A DNA stretch of 64,000 nt from Labrys wisconsinensis (GCF_030814995.1 NZ_JAUSVX010000026.1:1-64000); one strand, 5' to 3'. Shown: positions 44,065-53,837, numbered from the stretch's first letter. The notes: generated by a model not told the origin, from the letters alone. Program-made: numbers and translations.

Positions 44065-45267
44065 TCATCCCTCCGCGGCGAGCCTGACGGGCATCGCCAC
44101 CAGCATATCGCTGTGCTCGACGCCGCCGCCTCTGTTCTTGGCCCTGTACAGCGCCTGGTCGGCAAGCGACGTGAGCTCGTCCAGATCGGCCGAGGCGCGC
44201 CGGCAGACCGCGTAGCCGATGCTGGTCGAGATCCGGATTTCGTGACCGTGAAGGGAGAACGGCTCGGCGATCACGGCGCGGAGCCGGCGCGCCAGGTGGT
44301 CGGCCTCGTCGATGCTGCGCAGGTCCCGCTGGACGACGGCGAACTCGTCGCCGCCGAGCCGGGCCGCGATGTCGTGGGGTCGCAGACATTGCGTCAGCCG
44401 CATCGCGACCGCCTTCAGCAGAGCGTCACCGACGGGATGGCCGAAGACATCGTTCACCGGCTTGAAACCGTCGAGATCGAGGCAGTGGACGGCAAGGAGC
44501 TCGTGCCCGGCGCCGACGGCGACATGGCTCTCGAACCATTCCCGGAGCGCGAGCCGATTCGGCAGCGTCGTGAGGACATCGCGCCGGGCCAACGCTTCGA
44601 AGGTGAGGCGTCTGCCGACCTCGGCGCTGGTGACGCGATATCGTCCGAGAAGGCTCTGGCAGCCGCCCGCGAGAAGGGCCGCCGTCATCGCTGCGGTGAT
44701 CCAGTAGATCGCGTCCCAGCGCGAGGCGGCCACGATGATCGACGGCGCGATCGCCATGACCATGCTCGGTATCGCGATCCGTGGCCGCAACCCCACGCCG
44801 GCTGCGACACCGGCGCCGTAGCCGACGAGAAGGCAGGTGGCCAGCATGTGGAAGCGTGGCGCATCGACCATGAAGAGACAGGCGGTCGAAGCCCCGAGCA
44901 GGACGGCGAATTGATAATAGGCGATCGCGAAGCGGCGCTCGAGGATGCCGGCGCGGCCGACATCGAGGGCGGGATCGCCGGCTTCCGCCGAACCGATCAC
45001 CAGGACGAGGACGCGCGCAATGCCCGAGAACACACCGATGAGCGCGAAAAGCTCGAGCAGGCCACTGCCGGACGCGTGCCCCATGACGGCGAACGACAGG
45101 ACATACCCGATCGACATGATCGTTGTCGGGATCAGTGTCGTGTAGAGGCTGCGCACCAGCTCGACATAGACCCCATCGCGCACCGTCTCCGTTCGAAATG
45201 GCATCTGGGGGGTCCGGATGAGCGCGGCGTTTTCTCGTCGCCCGTCCAGCTTGAGCGACGACCTCAT
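44065..45267 (-). CDS. membrane-bound diguanylate cyclase (GGDEF)
   Basis: A 400-residue protein with about five to six hydrophobic helices in the first 200 residues (for example LIPTTIMSIGYVLSFAVMG, LLELFALIGVFSGIARVLVLVIG, FHMLATCLLVGYGAGVAAGVGL), then a GGDEF domain. The active loop is intact (RLGGDEFAVV), and an inhibitory I-site RxxD (RPHD) lies five residues before it. It should make cyclic di-GMP with product inhibition. ATG 45267 follows AGGTGGGAT. No EAL domain. Monocistronic, with a membrane sensor of unknown stimulus. Confidence 0.88.
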   Translation of the reverse strand: MRSSLKLDGRRENAALIRTPQMPFRTETVRDGVYVELVRSLYTTLIPTTIMSIGYVLSFAVMGHASGSGLLELFALIGVFSGIARVLVLVIGSAEAGDPALDVGRAGILERRFAIAYYQFAVLLGASTACLFMVDAPRFHMLATCLLVGYGAGVAAGVGLRPRIAIPSMVMAIAPSIIVAASRWDAIYWITAAMTAALLAGGCQSLLGRYRVTSAEVGRRLTFEALARRDVLTTLPNRLALREWFESHVAVGAGHELLAVHCLDLDGFKPVNDVFGHPVGDALLKAVAMRLTQCLRPHDIAARLGGDEFAVVQRDLRSIDEADHLARRLRAVIAEPFSLHGHEIRISTSIGYAVCRRASADLDELTSLADQALYRAKNRGGGVEHSDMLVAMPVRLAAEG

Positions 45268-45464
45268 GAATATCCCACCTAACAATGGGTTTTCTTCGCG
45301 ATTTCTTTCCTGGCCGGGGTTAACGAGTGCTTAAGATCACCGATCCGCCTCGACCTTGGCGACGCGCCTTCATCGCTGTGGAAGCCGTTCCGACCGATGG
45401 ACGCGCCGAGTCACGGGCGCAGCCGCAAGCGCCCGCGGCGCCGAGGTCTTGCGGGTCCGTGGAC

Positions 45465-45878
45465 CTAGCCCGGCTCGGCCGGCGCGTCGATGATGCTGAC
45501 ATGCGCCGCCACCACCCGCCAGCCCTGCGGCGTGCGCATCCAGGTCTGCATCTGGCGGCCGACCTTGCCCGGCGCGCCGTCGCGATGGAACAGGGTCGAG
45601 GCGGTGGCGAAGTCGCGGCCATAGGTGGTGATGACGGTGCGCTCCAGCCGGCGCGCCAGCCCGGCCGGCGCGCGGGCGGCGCGGAAAGCGGCGATCGCCG
45701 CGTAGCCGTAGAGGTTCTCGCCCCCGCCATAGCGGATGGTGCGCGGGTCGCGCCAGAACAAGTCGTCCAGGGTGGCGACGTCGTTGGCGACGAGCGCCGC
45801 CTCGTAGCGGGCGAAAGCCGCCTCCACCTCGGCACGGACGGCGGGATCGTCGATCGTCAGGCCGGGCTCGGCGCTCAT
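45465..45878 (-). CDS. HpxZ/AtzH-like SnoaL-fold protein
   Basis: A 137-residue NTF2/SnoaL-fold protein resembling AtzH/HpxZ (oxalurate catabolism-associated). Seen: [53 protein letters not shown] and the end [18 protein letters not shown]. It overlaps the Dabb gene upstream by 4 bp and is the last gene of the leftward run from 47920. AtzH-type partners usually accompany amidases; none is present here, so its role in this dehydrogenase cluster is unclear. Confidence 0.75.
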   Translation of the reverse strand: MSAEPGLTIDDPAVRAEVEAAFARYEAALVANDVATLDDLFWRDPRTIRYGGGENLYGYAAIAAFRAARAPAGLARRLERTVITTYGRDFATASTLFHRDGAPGKVGRQMQTWMRTPQGWRVVAAHVSIIDAPAEPG

Positions 45879-46186
45879 GCCGGCGCGAAGTCCAGCACCA
45901 GGATGCCGTCGACCCCGCCCTCGGCCGCGCCGACCAGGGCCGCGCCGACCTTGCCGTGCTCGGGGTCGGCGAGGTAGCGGTCGCGCGCCGCGACGTCGGC
46001 GAAATCGACGGTGAAGCCGTGGGTGAAGCCGCGCGCCAGGCCCTCGGGGCTGACATTGGCGCCGTCGGCGATGGCGGAGATGCCCGGGATGGCCGCCTTC
46101 AGGGCATGCAGGGCGGCGAAGATCGCGGCGATCTCGGCCGGCGGCACGTCGGGCCGGAAACGGACCAGGACGATGTGACGGATCAT
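45875..46186 (-). CDS. Dabb (stress-responsive A/B barrel) protein
   Basis: A 103-residue dimeric alpha/beta-barrel protein: [62 protein letters not shown] and the C-terminal GILVLDF strand are the family pattern. Start ATG 46186 begins with the usual Dabb sequence. Such proteins bind or transform small aromatic/polyketide-like or unknown substrates. It sits between a GMC oxidoreductase gene and the HpxZ-like gene with a 4-bp overlap to the latter. Confidence 0.8.
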   Translation of the reverse strand: MIRHIVLVRFRPDVPPAEIAAIFAALHALKAAIPGISAIADGANVSPEGLARGFTHGFTVDFADVAARDRYLADPEHGKVGAALVGAAEGGVDGILVLDFAPA

Positions 46187-46202
46187 GCCGCTCTCCCCCT
46201 CG

Positions 46203-46248
46203 GCAGAATGTCCGAACGCCGCCCGCAGGGCGCGTGCGGACATTCTGC
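46203..46248. repeat. inverted repeat between GMC and Dabb genes
   Basis: Perfect 12-bp inverted repeat GCAGAATGTCCG / CGGACATTCTGC with a 22-nt loop that itself has GC pairing. It lies in the 87-bp gap inside the leftward gene run and may be a repeat element or a processing hairpin. Confidence 0.5.
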
Positions 46249-46273
46249 ATGATTCTCAAAGTCTTGGCAGAGT

Positions 46274-47920
46274 TCAGCGGGCCGGTACAGGGTCCCGATC
46301 CGCGAAGCTCCGCCCAGGCAGGTTGGCCGCCGGCAGCGGCGGCTTGCCGGCGACGATATCAGACGCCTTCTCGCCGATCATGATGGTCGGCGCGTTGGTG
46401 TTGGACGAATTGACGCGGGGCATGATCGACGAATCGCAGACCCTCAGGCCCTCCAGGCCGTGCACCTTCAGGTCGGGCGCCACCACCGCCATGGCGTCCG
46501 TGCCCATCTTGCAGGTGCCGGCGGGGTGGTGGTCGGTCTTGCACGTGGCGAAGGCATAGTCGGCGAGCTCCTGCTCGCTTGCCTTGCCGGGCCCCGGCAT
46601 GCGCTCGGCCAGGATGAAGGGCCCCAGCGCCTTCTGGCGCATGATCTCGCGGCCGATCCTCAGGCCCTCGATCGATAGGGCGCGGTCGCGCGGGTCGGCC
46701 CAGTAGTTCGGGTCGATCAGGGGGTGGTCGGCCGGATCGGCCGATTTCAGCCGCACGGTGCCGCGCGAGCGTGGGCGGAGATAGGCGGTGTTGAGCGTCA
46801 CCCCGGCGTTCTTGAGCCGCGCCACGCCCGCCTCGATGCCGGAGCCCAGGCCGAGATGGAACTGGATGTCGGGGTTGGGATCGTTGCGGTCGGCATGCCA
46901 GAAGCCGCCGGTCTCGAACAGGGTCGAGGCCACGGGCCCCTTCCGGAACAGGATGTACTGCGTGCCGGCCCAGAGCGTGCGGTGCAGCCTGGCGACATTG
47001 TCATAGGTGTGGTCGCCGGTGCATTCGCAGATGACGTAGAGGTCGAGATGGTCCTGCAGGTTGGCGCCGACGCCCGGCAGGTCGTGCACGACCGGCACGC
47101 CGGCCGCGCTGAGATGGTCGGCCGGCCCGATGCCGGAGAGCTGCAGCAGCCGCGGCGAACCGATGGCGCCCGAGGTCACCAGCACCTCGCGCTCGCAGCG
47201 GATCGTCGTCTTGCCCGTGCCCTCGGCGATCTCGACGCCGACCGCCCGGCCATGCTCGACGAGGATGCGCAGCACCGCGGCGCCGGTGCGCACCGTGAGG
47301 TTCTTGCGATCGCGGATCGGCCGGAGATAGCCGACCGCCGCCGAGCTGCGCCGGGCATCGCGCACCGTCACCTGGTAATGGCCGATGCCGGCCTGGCGGG
47401 CGCCGTTGAAATCGGGATTGTAGGGGATGCCGTATTCCTGCGCCGCGCGGATGAAGGCTTCGTTGATCGGCAGCGGGTTGACCGGCACCGAGACGCCGAT
47501 CGGCCCGCCCGAGGCGTGATAGGCGTCGGCAAAGCGCTGGTTGTCCTCGGCTCGCCGGAAATAGGGCAGCACGTCGGCATAGGACCAGCCGGGGCAACCC
47601 TCCTCATAGGCCCATGCGTCGTAATCGGCCGGATTGCCGCGGGTGTAGAGCTGGGCGTTGATCGAGGAGCCGCCGCCGATCACCTTGGCCTGGGTGTAGC
47701 GCATCACGCGGCCGCCGAGGTGCTGCTGCGGCACGGTCGACCAGCCCCAGCTGGCAATGCCCTTGGTCATCTTGGCGAAGCCCGCCGGCATGTGGAACAG
47801 CGGGTGGCGGTCGCTGCCGCCGGCCTCCAGCAGCAGGACGGAGACGGAGGGGTCCTCGCTCAGCCGCGCCGCCAGGGCGCAGCCCGCCGGCCCGCCGCCG
47901 GTGATGATGTAGTCGACCAT
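46274..47920 (-). CDS. GMC-family oxidoreductase (choline dehydrogenase-like)
   Basis: A 548-residue FAD-dependent alcohol oxidoreductase. Seen: FAD motif [21 protein letters not shown] at the N-terminus, [25 protein letters not shown] (GMC signature 1), [17 protein letters not shown] (signature 2) and the C-terminal active-site region [14 protein letters not shown] and [19 protein letters not shown]. Substrate is not choline by context: there is no betaine aldehyde dehydrogenase nearby. With the GtsABC-like importer upstream it may oxidise a sugar or alcohol. It is followed by the Dabb and HpxZ-like genes. Confidence 0.87.
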   Translation of the reverse strand: MVDYIITGGGPAGCALAARLSEDPSVSVLLLEAGGSDRHPLFHMPAGFAKMTKGIASWGWSTVPQQHLGGRVMRYTQAKVIGGGSSINAQLYTRGNPADYDAWAYEEGCPGWSYADVLPYFRRAEDNQRFADAYHASGGPIGVSVPVNPLPINEAFIRAAQEYGIPYNPDFNGARQAGIGHYQVTVRDARRSSAAVGYLRPIRDRKNLTVRTGAAVLRILVEHGRAVGVEIAEGTGKTTIRCEREVLVTSGAIGSPRLLQLSGIGPADHLSAAGVPVVHDLPGVGANLQDHLDLYVICECTGDHTYDNVARLHRTLWAGTQYILFRKGPVASTLFETGGFWHADRNDPNPDIQFHLGLGSGIEAGVARLKNAGVTLNTAYLRPRSRGTVRLKSADPADHPLIDPNYWADPRDRALSIEGLRIGREIMRQKALGPFILAERMPGPGKASEQELADYAFATCKTDHHPAGTCKMGTDAMAVVAPDLKVHGLEGLRVCDSSIMPRVNSSNTNAPTIMIGEKASDIVAGKPPLPAANLPGRSFADRDPVPAR

Positions 47921-47929
47921 GAACCTTCC

Positions 47930-48691
47930 CTACAGTCTGGCTATCGACAGCCCGCCGTCGCAGGCGATCACCGAGCCGGTGGCGAAGCCGAAGGCGCCCG
48001 AGGCGAGCCCGGCGACGGCGCGGCCGACGTCGTCCCCCTCGCCCCAGCGCATCGCCGGCACCAGCCCCCCGGCGAGGCGCGCATCGTACCTGGCGGCGAC
48101 GCCGGCGGTCATATCGGTGCGGATCACGCCGGGCCGGACCTCGAACACGCCGATGCCGTCGGCGGCGAGGCGCACCGCCAGGTTCTTGGCCCACATCGCC
48201 AGCGCCGCCTTGGAGACGCAATAGTCGGCCCGCTCCGGCGAGGCCAGCTCGGCGCTGACCGAGGTGACGAAGACGATGGTGCGGCCGCTGCCCGGGGCCG
48301 CGAGCATCGCCCGCGCCGCCGCCTGGCTGAGGAAGGCGGCGCCGCGAAGATTGACGCCGAGCACGGTGTCGAAGCTCGCCGGCGCGAGGTCGAGCATGTC
48401 GCCGCGCACCGGCGTGCCGATGCCGGCATTGGAGACGAAGCAGTCGAGCCGGCCGAAGCGGGCGGTCACGGCGTCGATCAGGCGGGCATGGGTGTCGAGC
48501 GCCGCGACGTCGTGGCGGACGAACAGGGCCGCGGCCCCCGCCGCCTCGAACGCGGCCTGCGCCTCGAGGCCCGCCGCGTCCTCGACGATGTCGGTGAAGG
48601 CGATGTCGTGGCCGGCCTCGGCCAGCGCGAGCCCGATCGCCCGCCCGATGCCGCGCCGCGCGCCGGTGACCAGGGCGACAGGGCGGGTCAT
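47930..48691 (-). CDS. SDR-family oxidoreductase
   Basis: A 253-residue short-chain dehydrogenase. Seen: TGARRGIGRAIG cofactor motif, SNAGIGTP (variant of NNAG), serine in FVTSVSAELASPER, YxxxK in YCVSKAAL, and RPGVIRTDMT. The usual NNAG is SNAG, a tolerated variant. It starts upstream of the GMC gene with a 9-bp gap, so the two are cotranscribed and may carry out successive oxidations of one substrate. No substrate-specific motif recognised. Confidence 0.85.
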   Translation of the reverse strand: MTRPVALVTGARRGIGRAIGLALAEAGHDIAFTDIVEDAAGLEAQAAFEAAGAAALFVRHDVAALDTHARLIDAVTARFGRLDCFVSNAGIGTPVRGDMLDLAPASFDTVLGVNLRGAAFLSQAAARAMLAAPGSGRTIVFVTSVSAELASPERADYCVSKAALAMWAKNLAVRLAADGIGVFEVRPGVIRTDMTAGVAARYDARLAGGLVPAMRWGEGDDVGRAVAGLASGAFGFATGSVIACDGGLSIARL

Positions 48692-48763
48692 GGGAGGCTC
48701 CGAAGCAACAGCTCAACCTGGTCAGGCGAGACACGACAGTGCCGGACAGAACGCGACGCCGTT

Positions 48764-48913
48764 GTCTCCCCTCCCCCTTGCGGGGAGGGGTAAGGGGTGG
48801 GGGTCGTGCAGGATGGGGTGAAGCGACCTGCCAAGCGCGCTCGTGATCGACCGTCCCGTTCCAGTCTGATCCACCCCCACCCCGATCCCCTCCCCGCAAG
48901 GGGGAGGGGATCG
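48764..48913. repeat. intergenic inverted repeat, family 2, copy 1
   Basis: Occupies half of the 295-bp gap between the SDR and GMC genes. Left half CTCCCCTCCCCCTTGCGGGG-AGGGGTAAGGGGTGGGGGT, right half CCACCCCCACCCCGATCCCC-TCCCCGCAAGGGGGAGGGGA, roughly 65 bp apart. Each half forms its own hairpin (CCCTCCCC.TTGC.GGGGAGGG) and the halves pair with each other. The other 150 bp of the gap shows nothing recognisable. Confidence 0.7.
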
Positions 48914-48986
48914 GCTGGCGTCGGGGTAGGAACGGCAACCGTCTCGCATCCAACGGTCACGTCCCGCCTCTCTCGCCGCTCCCCCC

Positions 48987-50471
48987 TCACCGCGCCAGCT
49001 CCGTCTCGCGGATATGCGCCGCCGTGCGCAGCGCCATCGCTGCGACCGTCAGCGACGGATTGACCGCGGCCGAGGTCACCAGGGTCGAGGCGTCGGCGAC
49101 GAACAGGTTCCGGTGGTCGAAGGAGCGCCCGAACGGGTCGAGCGGCGCCGTCTTCGGGTCGGTGCCGATGCGGATCGTGCCGCACTGGTGCGAGGGCGTT
49201 CGCCGGTCGAAGAGATGGCTGAGCACGATGGGGAAGCCGGCTTCCCGGAGGCTGGCCTTCATGCGCGCCTTCAGCCCGCGATGGGCGGTCATGTTGGAGC
49301 GCCGCCAGTCGAGCACGATGCGCCGGCCGTCGACGCGCACCCGGCTTTTCGGGTCGGGCAGGTCCTCCGACATGATCAGGAAGTCGACCGTGCGGCGGCT
49401 GAGCGCCTGCAGCGCCCGCTCCGGCGCCCATTTGAGGTCCGCCTTCAGGATCGCGCCGGAGACCCGGCCGAGCAGCTGGACATTGCCGAGCGGCGGCCCG
49501 CATGTCGCGTCGCCGAAGTAGAAATCGTTGAGGCCGAAGGTCTTCTGGTAGACGCTGTCATTGGTGAAGCGCGGATCGACCGCCAGCATGGCGGTGAGGT
49601 TGTGGTTCATGAAGTGGCGGCCGATGAGGTCGGAGGCGTTGCCGACGCCGGAGGCCAGCATCAGCGCCGCCGAGCGCACGGCGCCGGCCGCCAGCACCAC
49701 GATCCCGGCCGAGACGCGGCGGACCTCGCCGTCCTGCTCGTAGTCCACCGCCTCGATGCGCCGGCCGTCGGCGGAGGCGATGAGGCGCGTCGCCTCGGCG
49801 CCGCTCTCGATGCGGACATTGTCGTAGGCGAGCGCCGGGATCAGGGCGCAGGTCTCCGCGTCCATCTTGCCGCTGCGCGCATCGGGAAAGGCATCCCAGG
49901 GCGTGCGCCCGTAGCGGCTCCATTGCTCGATGTCGACGCCGAGCGGCAGCGAGAAGGGATTGAGGCCGATGCGCTTGAGCCGGTCGCGGACCGCGGCGAT
50001 GGCCGGCTCGTCCGGCACCGGCGCAAAGGCATAGGGGCCGCCATGCGCCGGCTCGGTCGGGTCCTCGCCGAGCCGGCCGCGCACCTGGTAGAGCTGTTCG
50101 GCCGCATCGTACCAGGACGCGAGCTCGGCGTAGCGGAACGGCCAGGGCGGCGTGTCGCCGTCGGCATGGGCGAGGCCGTCGAAGTCGGCGGCGCGATAGC
50201 GCGTCAGCACCGCGCCGTAGAACTTGGAATTGCCGCCATGGTAATAGTAGTTGCCTGGATTGAACGGCCGCCCGGCGCTGTCGAACCAGCTCTCCCGCGG
50301 CCGGAAGAAGCCGCGCTGGAAGATCGCCCGCGCATCGCGGTTCTCCGGCCGGACGGGGAGCTGGTGCCCCTTCTCCAGGATCAGGATCGATGCTCCGCTC
50401 GGCGCCAGCGCATAGGCCAGCGTCGCCCCGCCCATGCCCGAGCCGATGATGAGGATGTCGGGGGTGGTCAT
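48987..50471 (-). CDS. GMC-family oxidoreductase (sugar/glucose-oxidoreductase-like)
   Basis: A 494-residue FAD-dependent oxidoreductase distinct from the one at 46274. Seen: DILIIGSGMGGATLAYALA, YYYHGGNSKFYGAVLTRYR, VVLAAGAVRSAALMLAS, and the C-terminal HQCGTIRIGTDPKTAPLDPFGRSFDHRNLFVADASTLVTSAAVNPSLTVAAMALR, which includes the active-site His/Asn region. This C-terminal pattern is that of the gluconate/glucose/fructose-dehydrogenase-like GMC group. No small partner subunit (gluconate 2-dehydrogenase subunit 3 type) is next to it. ATG 50471 begins at the family N-terminus. Located just downstream of the importer ATPase gene. Confidence 0.85.
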   Translation of the reverse strand: MTTPDILIIGSGMGGATLAYALAPSGASILILEKGHQLPVRPENRDARAIFQRGFFRPRESWFDSAGRPFNPGNYYYHGGNSKFYGAVLTRYRAADFDGLAHADGDTPPWPFRYAELASWYDAAEQLYQVRGRLGEDPTEPAHGGPYAFAPVPDEPAIAAVRDRLKRIGLNPFSLPLGVDIEQWSRYGRTPWDAFPDARSGKMDAETCALIPALAYDNVRIESGAEATRLIASADGRRIEAVDYEQDGEVRRVSAGIVVLAAGAVRSAALMLASGVGNASDLIGRHFMNHNLTAMLAVDPRFTNDSVYQKTFGLNDFYFGDATCGPPLGNVQLLGRVSGAILKADLKWAPERALQALSRRTVDFLIMSEDLPDPKSRVRVDGRRIVLDWRRSNMTAHRGLKARMKASLREAGFPIVLSHLFDRRTPSHQCGTIRIGTDPKTAPLDPFGRSFDHRNLFVADASTLVTSAAVNPSLTVAAMALRTAAHIRETELAR

Positions 50472-50534
50472 CGGGGCGAGGAAAACGGGTCGGGCGAGAT
50501 GGAACCGCGAAGGACGAGGCGCGACGCCCGCGTC

Positions 50535-50703
50535 CTCCCTCCCCCAAGCAAGTCGGATGTTTTCGACTTGCCATATTGATGGTCGATCTCGGGAACACCC
50601 GAGATCGACGGGGAGGGATAAAGGGTGGGGGTCGATGTCATAGGGCGCGCCATGTCCTGATGGACCCCCGCCCCTAGCCCCTTCCCACAAGGGGGAGGGG
50701 AAA
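50535..50703. repeat. intergenic inverted repeat, family 2, copy 2
   Basis: Right part: GACGGGGAGGGATAAAGGGT-GGGGGTCGATG (from 50607) and GATGGACCCCCGCCCCTAGC-CCCTTCCCACAAGGGGGAGGGG (to 50703) form the inverted halves. Left part: CTCCCTCCCCCAAGCAAGTC interrupted by a hairpin GTCGATCTCGGG-AACA-CCCGAGATCGAC (50582-50609) and by CGGATGTTTTCG, a 12-mer also found near 22386. Copy 2 therefore appears to carry an extra internal segment. Confidence 0.6.
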
Positions 50704-50741
50704 AGCCGGCGTCGCGCTTCGTCAAGACGTCCCCCTCCCCC

Positions 50742-51854
50742 TCACAGCCGCTTGCCCGTCTGCGGGTCGAACACCACGGCCTTGTCGAGGTTGAAGGCGA
50801 AGGGGATGGTCTCGCCGGCTTTCACATCGGCGTCGGAGCGCATGCGGGCCGTCACCTCCTTGCCGCCGATATGGGTGACCACGAACGTGTCGGAGCCCGC
50901 CGGCTCGACGATCTCGACCTTGGCGTCGACCACCTCGATCGCCTTGGAATGGCGGTCGGCGCCGTCGCGGTCGGTGATCGCCTCGGGGCGGATGCCGAGG
51001 ATCAGCTCGCGGCCGTCGGCCAGCGGCTCGGCCGCGATCGAGCCGGGCACGCCGAGGGTGATGCCGCCGCCGGAGCCGTTGACCAGCTTCAGCACCTTGC
51101 GGCCGTTCTCCTCGCCCGTCGTCGCCTTGATCAGGTTCATCGCCGGCGAGCCCATGAAGTCGGCGACGAACAGGTTCGCCGGCTTGTTGTAGATCTCCGA
51201 CGGCGTGCCGACCTGCTGCAGCTCGCCGTCCTTCAGCACCGCGATCTTGGTCGCCAGCGTCATCGCCTCGATCTGGTCGTGGGTGACGTAGACGATGGTG
51301 GTGCCGGTCGTGGCGTGCAGGCGCTTGATCTCGACGCGCATGTCGACGCGCAGCTTGGCGTCGAGGTTGGACAGGGGCTCGTCGAACAGGAACAGCTTGG
51401 GGTTGCGCACCAGCGCCCGGCCCATGGCGACGCGCTGGCGCTGGCCGCCGGAGAGCTGCGAGGGCTTGCGGTTGAGGAGGTGGCCGATCTGCAGCGTCTT
51501 GGCGACGCTGTCGATCGCCTTCTGGCGCTCCTCCTTCGGCACGCCGCGCATCTCCATGCCGAAGGCGATATTCCCCGCCACCGTCATGTTGGGGTAGAGC
51601 GCATAGCTCTGGAACACCATGGCGATGTCGCGCTTGGAGGGGTGCAGGGTGTTGATCGCCTGGCCGTCGACGCGAATCTCGCCGTCCGAGATGGTTTCCA
51701 GCCCGGCGATGGTGTTGAGCAGCGTGGACTTGCCGCAGCCGGAGGGGCCGACCAGCACCAGGAAGCCGCCCTTGTCGAGGTCGATATCGATCCCCCTGAG
51801 GATCTCGACCGAGCCGAAGCGCTTCTTGAGATTGTCGATTTCCAGGAACGCCAT
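50742..51854 (-). CDS. sugar ABC transporter ATPase (MalK/UgpC-like)
   Basis: A 370-residue CUT1 ATPase of normal MalK length. Seen: Walker [15 protein letters not shown]-loop [14 protein letters not shown], signature [16 protein letters not shown], Walker [18 protein letters not shown]-loop YVTHDQIEAMTLA and a C-terminal TOBE/OB domain with LGIRPEAITD and a late EPAGSDTFVVTHIGGKEVTAR. Fourth gene of the leftward importer operon (binding protein, two permeases, ATPase). It starts 4 bp after the second permease stop. Confidence 0.92.
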   Translation of the reverse strand: MAFLEIDNLKKRFGSVEILRGIDIDLDKGGFLVLVGPSGCGKSTLLNTIAGLETISDGEIRVDGQAINTLHPSKRDIAMVFQSYALYPNMTVAGNIAFGMEMRGVPKEERQKAIDSVAKTLQIGHLLNRKPSQLSGGQRQRVAMGRALVRNPKLFLFDEPLSNLDAKLRVDMRVEIKRLHATTGTTIVYVTHDQIEAMTLATKIAVLKDGELQQVGTPSEIYNKPANLFVADFMGSPAMNLIKATTGEENGRKVLKLVNGSGGGITLGVPGSIAAEPLADGRELILGIRPEAITDRDGADRHSKAIEVVDAKVEIVEPAGSDTFVVTHIGGKEVTARMRSDADVKAGETIPFAFNLDKAVVFDPQTGKRL

Positions 51855-51858
51855 GGCT

Positions 51859-52809
51859 CTATCCTTTGACGGCGCCGGCCATCAGCCCGCGCACGAAATA
51901 GCGCCCGGCGACGACATAGACGATGAGGGTGGGAAGGCCCGCGATCATCGCGGCGGCCATGTTGACATTGTATTCGATCACGCCGGTCGAGGTGTTGACG
52001 ATGTTGCTCAGCGCCACCGTGATCGGGCTGACGGCCTCCTCGCCCGCATAGGCGGAGGCGAAGAGGAAGTCGTTCCAGATATTGGTGAACTGATAGATCA
52101 CCGTCACGACGATGATCGGCAGCGAGCTGGGCAGGATGATGCGCGAGAATATCTTCCAGAAGCTGGCGCCGTCGATCATCGCCGCCTTGATCAGTTCGTT
52201 CGGGAAAGCCTCGTAATAGTTGCGGAAGAACAGGGTGGTGAAGCCGAGGCCATAGATGACGTGGACGAACACCAGCTTGAAGGTCGAGTTGGTGAGGCCG
52301 ATGCTGAAGTGCAGGACGTGCTCGGCGAGCCAGCGGTCGAGCTGGCTGAGCAGGTTGAAGATGCTGCTGACCGGCAGCAGCACGGCCTGGAACGGAATGA
52401 AGCAGGCGAACAGCATCATGCCGAACACGAGCTTGTGGCCGCGGAAGCGCCATTTGGTCAGGACGTAGCCGTTGATCGCCCCCAGGGCCGTGGAGATCGC
52501 CACCGCCGGGATGACCATCTTCAGCGAGTTCCAGAAATGGCTGGCGACCCCGCTCGTGCAGGCATCGCCGTCGCAGGTGCCGCCCCAGGCCTTGATCCAG
52601 GGCACGATGGTCGGCGAGCGCGGCAGCGCCAGCATGGTGCCGCCCTGGATCTCGTCCATGGTCTTGAACGAGGTGACGAGCATGACGAACAGCGGCACGA
52701 GATAGACGAAGGCGAAGAGCGCCAGCAGGCCATAGATGAAAATCTTGGTGCCGAGGCTGTGGCCGCCGGGCGAGGCCGGCTCGCGAACCGGCGCGGTGGT
52801 GGCGGTCAT
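51859..52809 (-). CDS. sugar ABC transporter permease (GtsC-like)
   Basis: A 316-residue MalG-type permease. Six membrane segments, first FIYGLLALFAFVYLVPLFVMLVTSF (about 24-48). A periplasmic loop carries two cysteines (GGTCDGDACTSG), probably a disulfide, as seen in GtsC-type proteins. The EAA loop region reads ELIKAAMIDGASFWKIFSRIILPSS. ATG 52809 overlaps the stop of the other permease gene as ATGA; the longer frame upstream is antisense-free shadow of that gene. Confidence 0.9.
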   Translation of the reverse strand: MTATTAPVREPASPGGHSLGTKIFIYGLLALFAFVYLVPLFVMLVTSFKTMDEIQGGTMLALPRSPTIVPWIKAWGGTCDGDACTSGVASHFWNSLKMVIPAVAISTALGAINGYVLTKWRFRGHKLVFGMMLFACFIPFQAVLLPVSSIFNLLSQLDRWLAEHVLHFSIGLTNSTFKLVFVHVIYGLGFTTLFFRNYYEAFPNELIKAAMIDGASFWKIFSRIILPSSLPIIVVTVIYQFTNIWNDFLFASAYAGEEAVSPITVALSNIVNTSTGVIEYNVNMAAAMIAGLPTLIVYVVAGRYFVRGLMAGAVKG

Positions 52810-53756
52810 CGGCCCTTCTCCCTCAGTTCGGAATAGAGATAGGGTACGACGATGGCGCTGATGCCCATCAGCATGATCACGGCGCTGGCCGAGCCAATGG
52901 CCATCTGGTTGCGCTTGAAGGTGTACTCGTACATGAAGACCGACGGCAGCCAGGACGAGGTGCCGGGCCCGCCGAAGGTCAGGGCGACCACGAGGTCGTA
53001 GGATTTGATCGCCATATGGGCGAGCACGATGAAGGCGGAGAGGAAGATCGGCTTGAGCTGCGGAATGACGATGCGCCGGTAGAGCTGGACCGTGGAAGCC
53101 CCGTCGATCTGGGCCGCCTTCAGCATTTCCCCGTCGATGCCGCGCAGGCCCGCCAGGAACATGGCCATAATGAAGCCGGAGGCTTGCCAGACGCCGGCGA
53201 TCACCACGCAGTAGATCGCCATGCTGTTGTCCTTGATCCAGTTGAAGTGGAAGCTCTCCCAGCCCCAGGCATGCATGGTTTTCTCCAGGCCGAGGCCGGG
53301 ATCGAGGAACCACTTCCAGGCGACGCCGGTGACGATGAAGGACAACGCCATCGGATAGAGATAGATCGGCCGCAGGATGCCCTCGCCGCGGATCTTCTGG
53401 TCGAGCAGGATGGCGAGCAGCAGGCCGAGGGCCAGGCACAGGCCGATATAGAGCACCGCGAAGATGCCCATGTTGGTGATGGCGGTGTACCAGGTCGAAG
53501 GCGGATCGGTGTCGAAGGTCCAGCGCCAGAGCTTCTGGTAGGCGCCGGTGCCGACGAAATTGCTCGACACGAAGGTCTTGGAATCGGTGAAGGACAGGTA
53601 CACCGTCCAGACGATGAAGCCGTAGACGAAGACGAGGATGGCCACGAAGCTCGGCGCCAGCACGATCTTGGGCAGGGCGTCCTGCAATCGCCCGCGCAGG
53701 CTCTCGCGTGGCCGCGCCCGCTCGCGCGTCACCGTCCCGGTGGTGGCCAAGGTCAT
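52806..53756 (-). CDS. sugar ABC transporter permease (GtsB-like)
   Basis: A 316-residue MalF-type permease with six membrane segments (first ILVFVYGFIVWTVYLSF) and an EAA loop MLKAAQIDGASTVQLYRRIVIPQLKPI near residue 213. It pairs with the permease at 51859-52809. The 200-bp gap between it and the binding-protein gene holds a family 1 repeat, resembling the arrangement in the other importer operons where binding-protein mRNA is set apart. Confidence 0.9.
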   Translation of the reverse strand: MTLATTGTVTRERARPRESLRGRLQDALPKIVLAPSFVAILVFVYGFIVWTVYLSFTDSKTFVSSNFVGTGAYQKLWRWTFDTDPPSTWYTAITNMGIFAVLYIGLCLALGLLLAILLDQKIRGEGILRPIYLYPMALSFIVTGVAWKWFLDPGLGLEKTMHAWGWESFHFNWIKDNSMAIYCVVIAGVWQASGFIMAMFLAGLRGIDGEMLKAAQIDGASTVQLYRRIVIPQLKPIFLSAFIVLAHMAIKSYDLVVALTFGGPGTSSWLPSVFMYEYTFKRNQMAIGSASAVIMLMGISAIVVPYLYSELREKGR

Positions 53757-53837
53757 GGCTGGCTCTCCTCATCCCCTGGAGAAACGGGTGCGACGCCGCG
53801 CACCCGTCTTGTCGTTCCCTCTACGCCAGCCGTCGGA

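Noticed and set aside
43396-45282. 628-codon open frame on the plus strand across the GGDEF gene
   Set aside because: It is antisense to a clear GGDEF protein, has low-complexity Arg/Ala/Gly-rich sequence typical of high-GC shadow frames, and matches no family.
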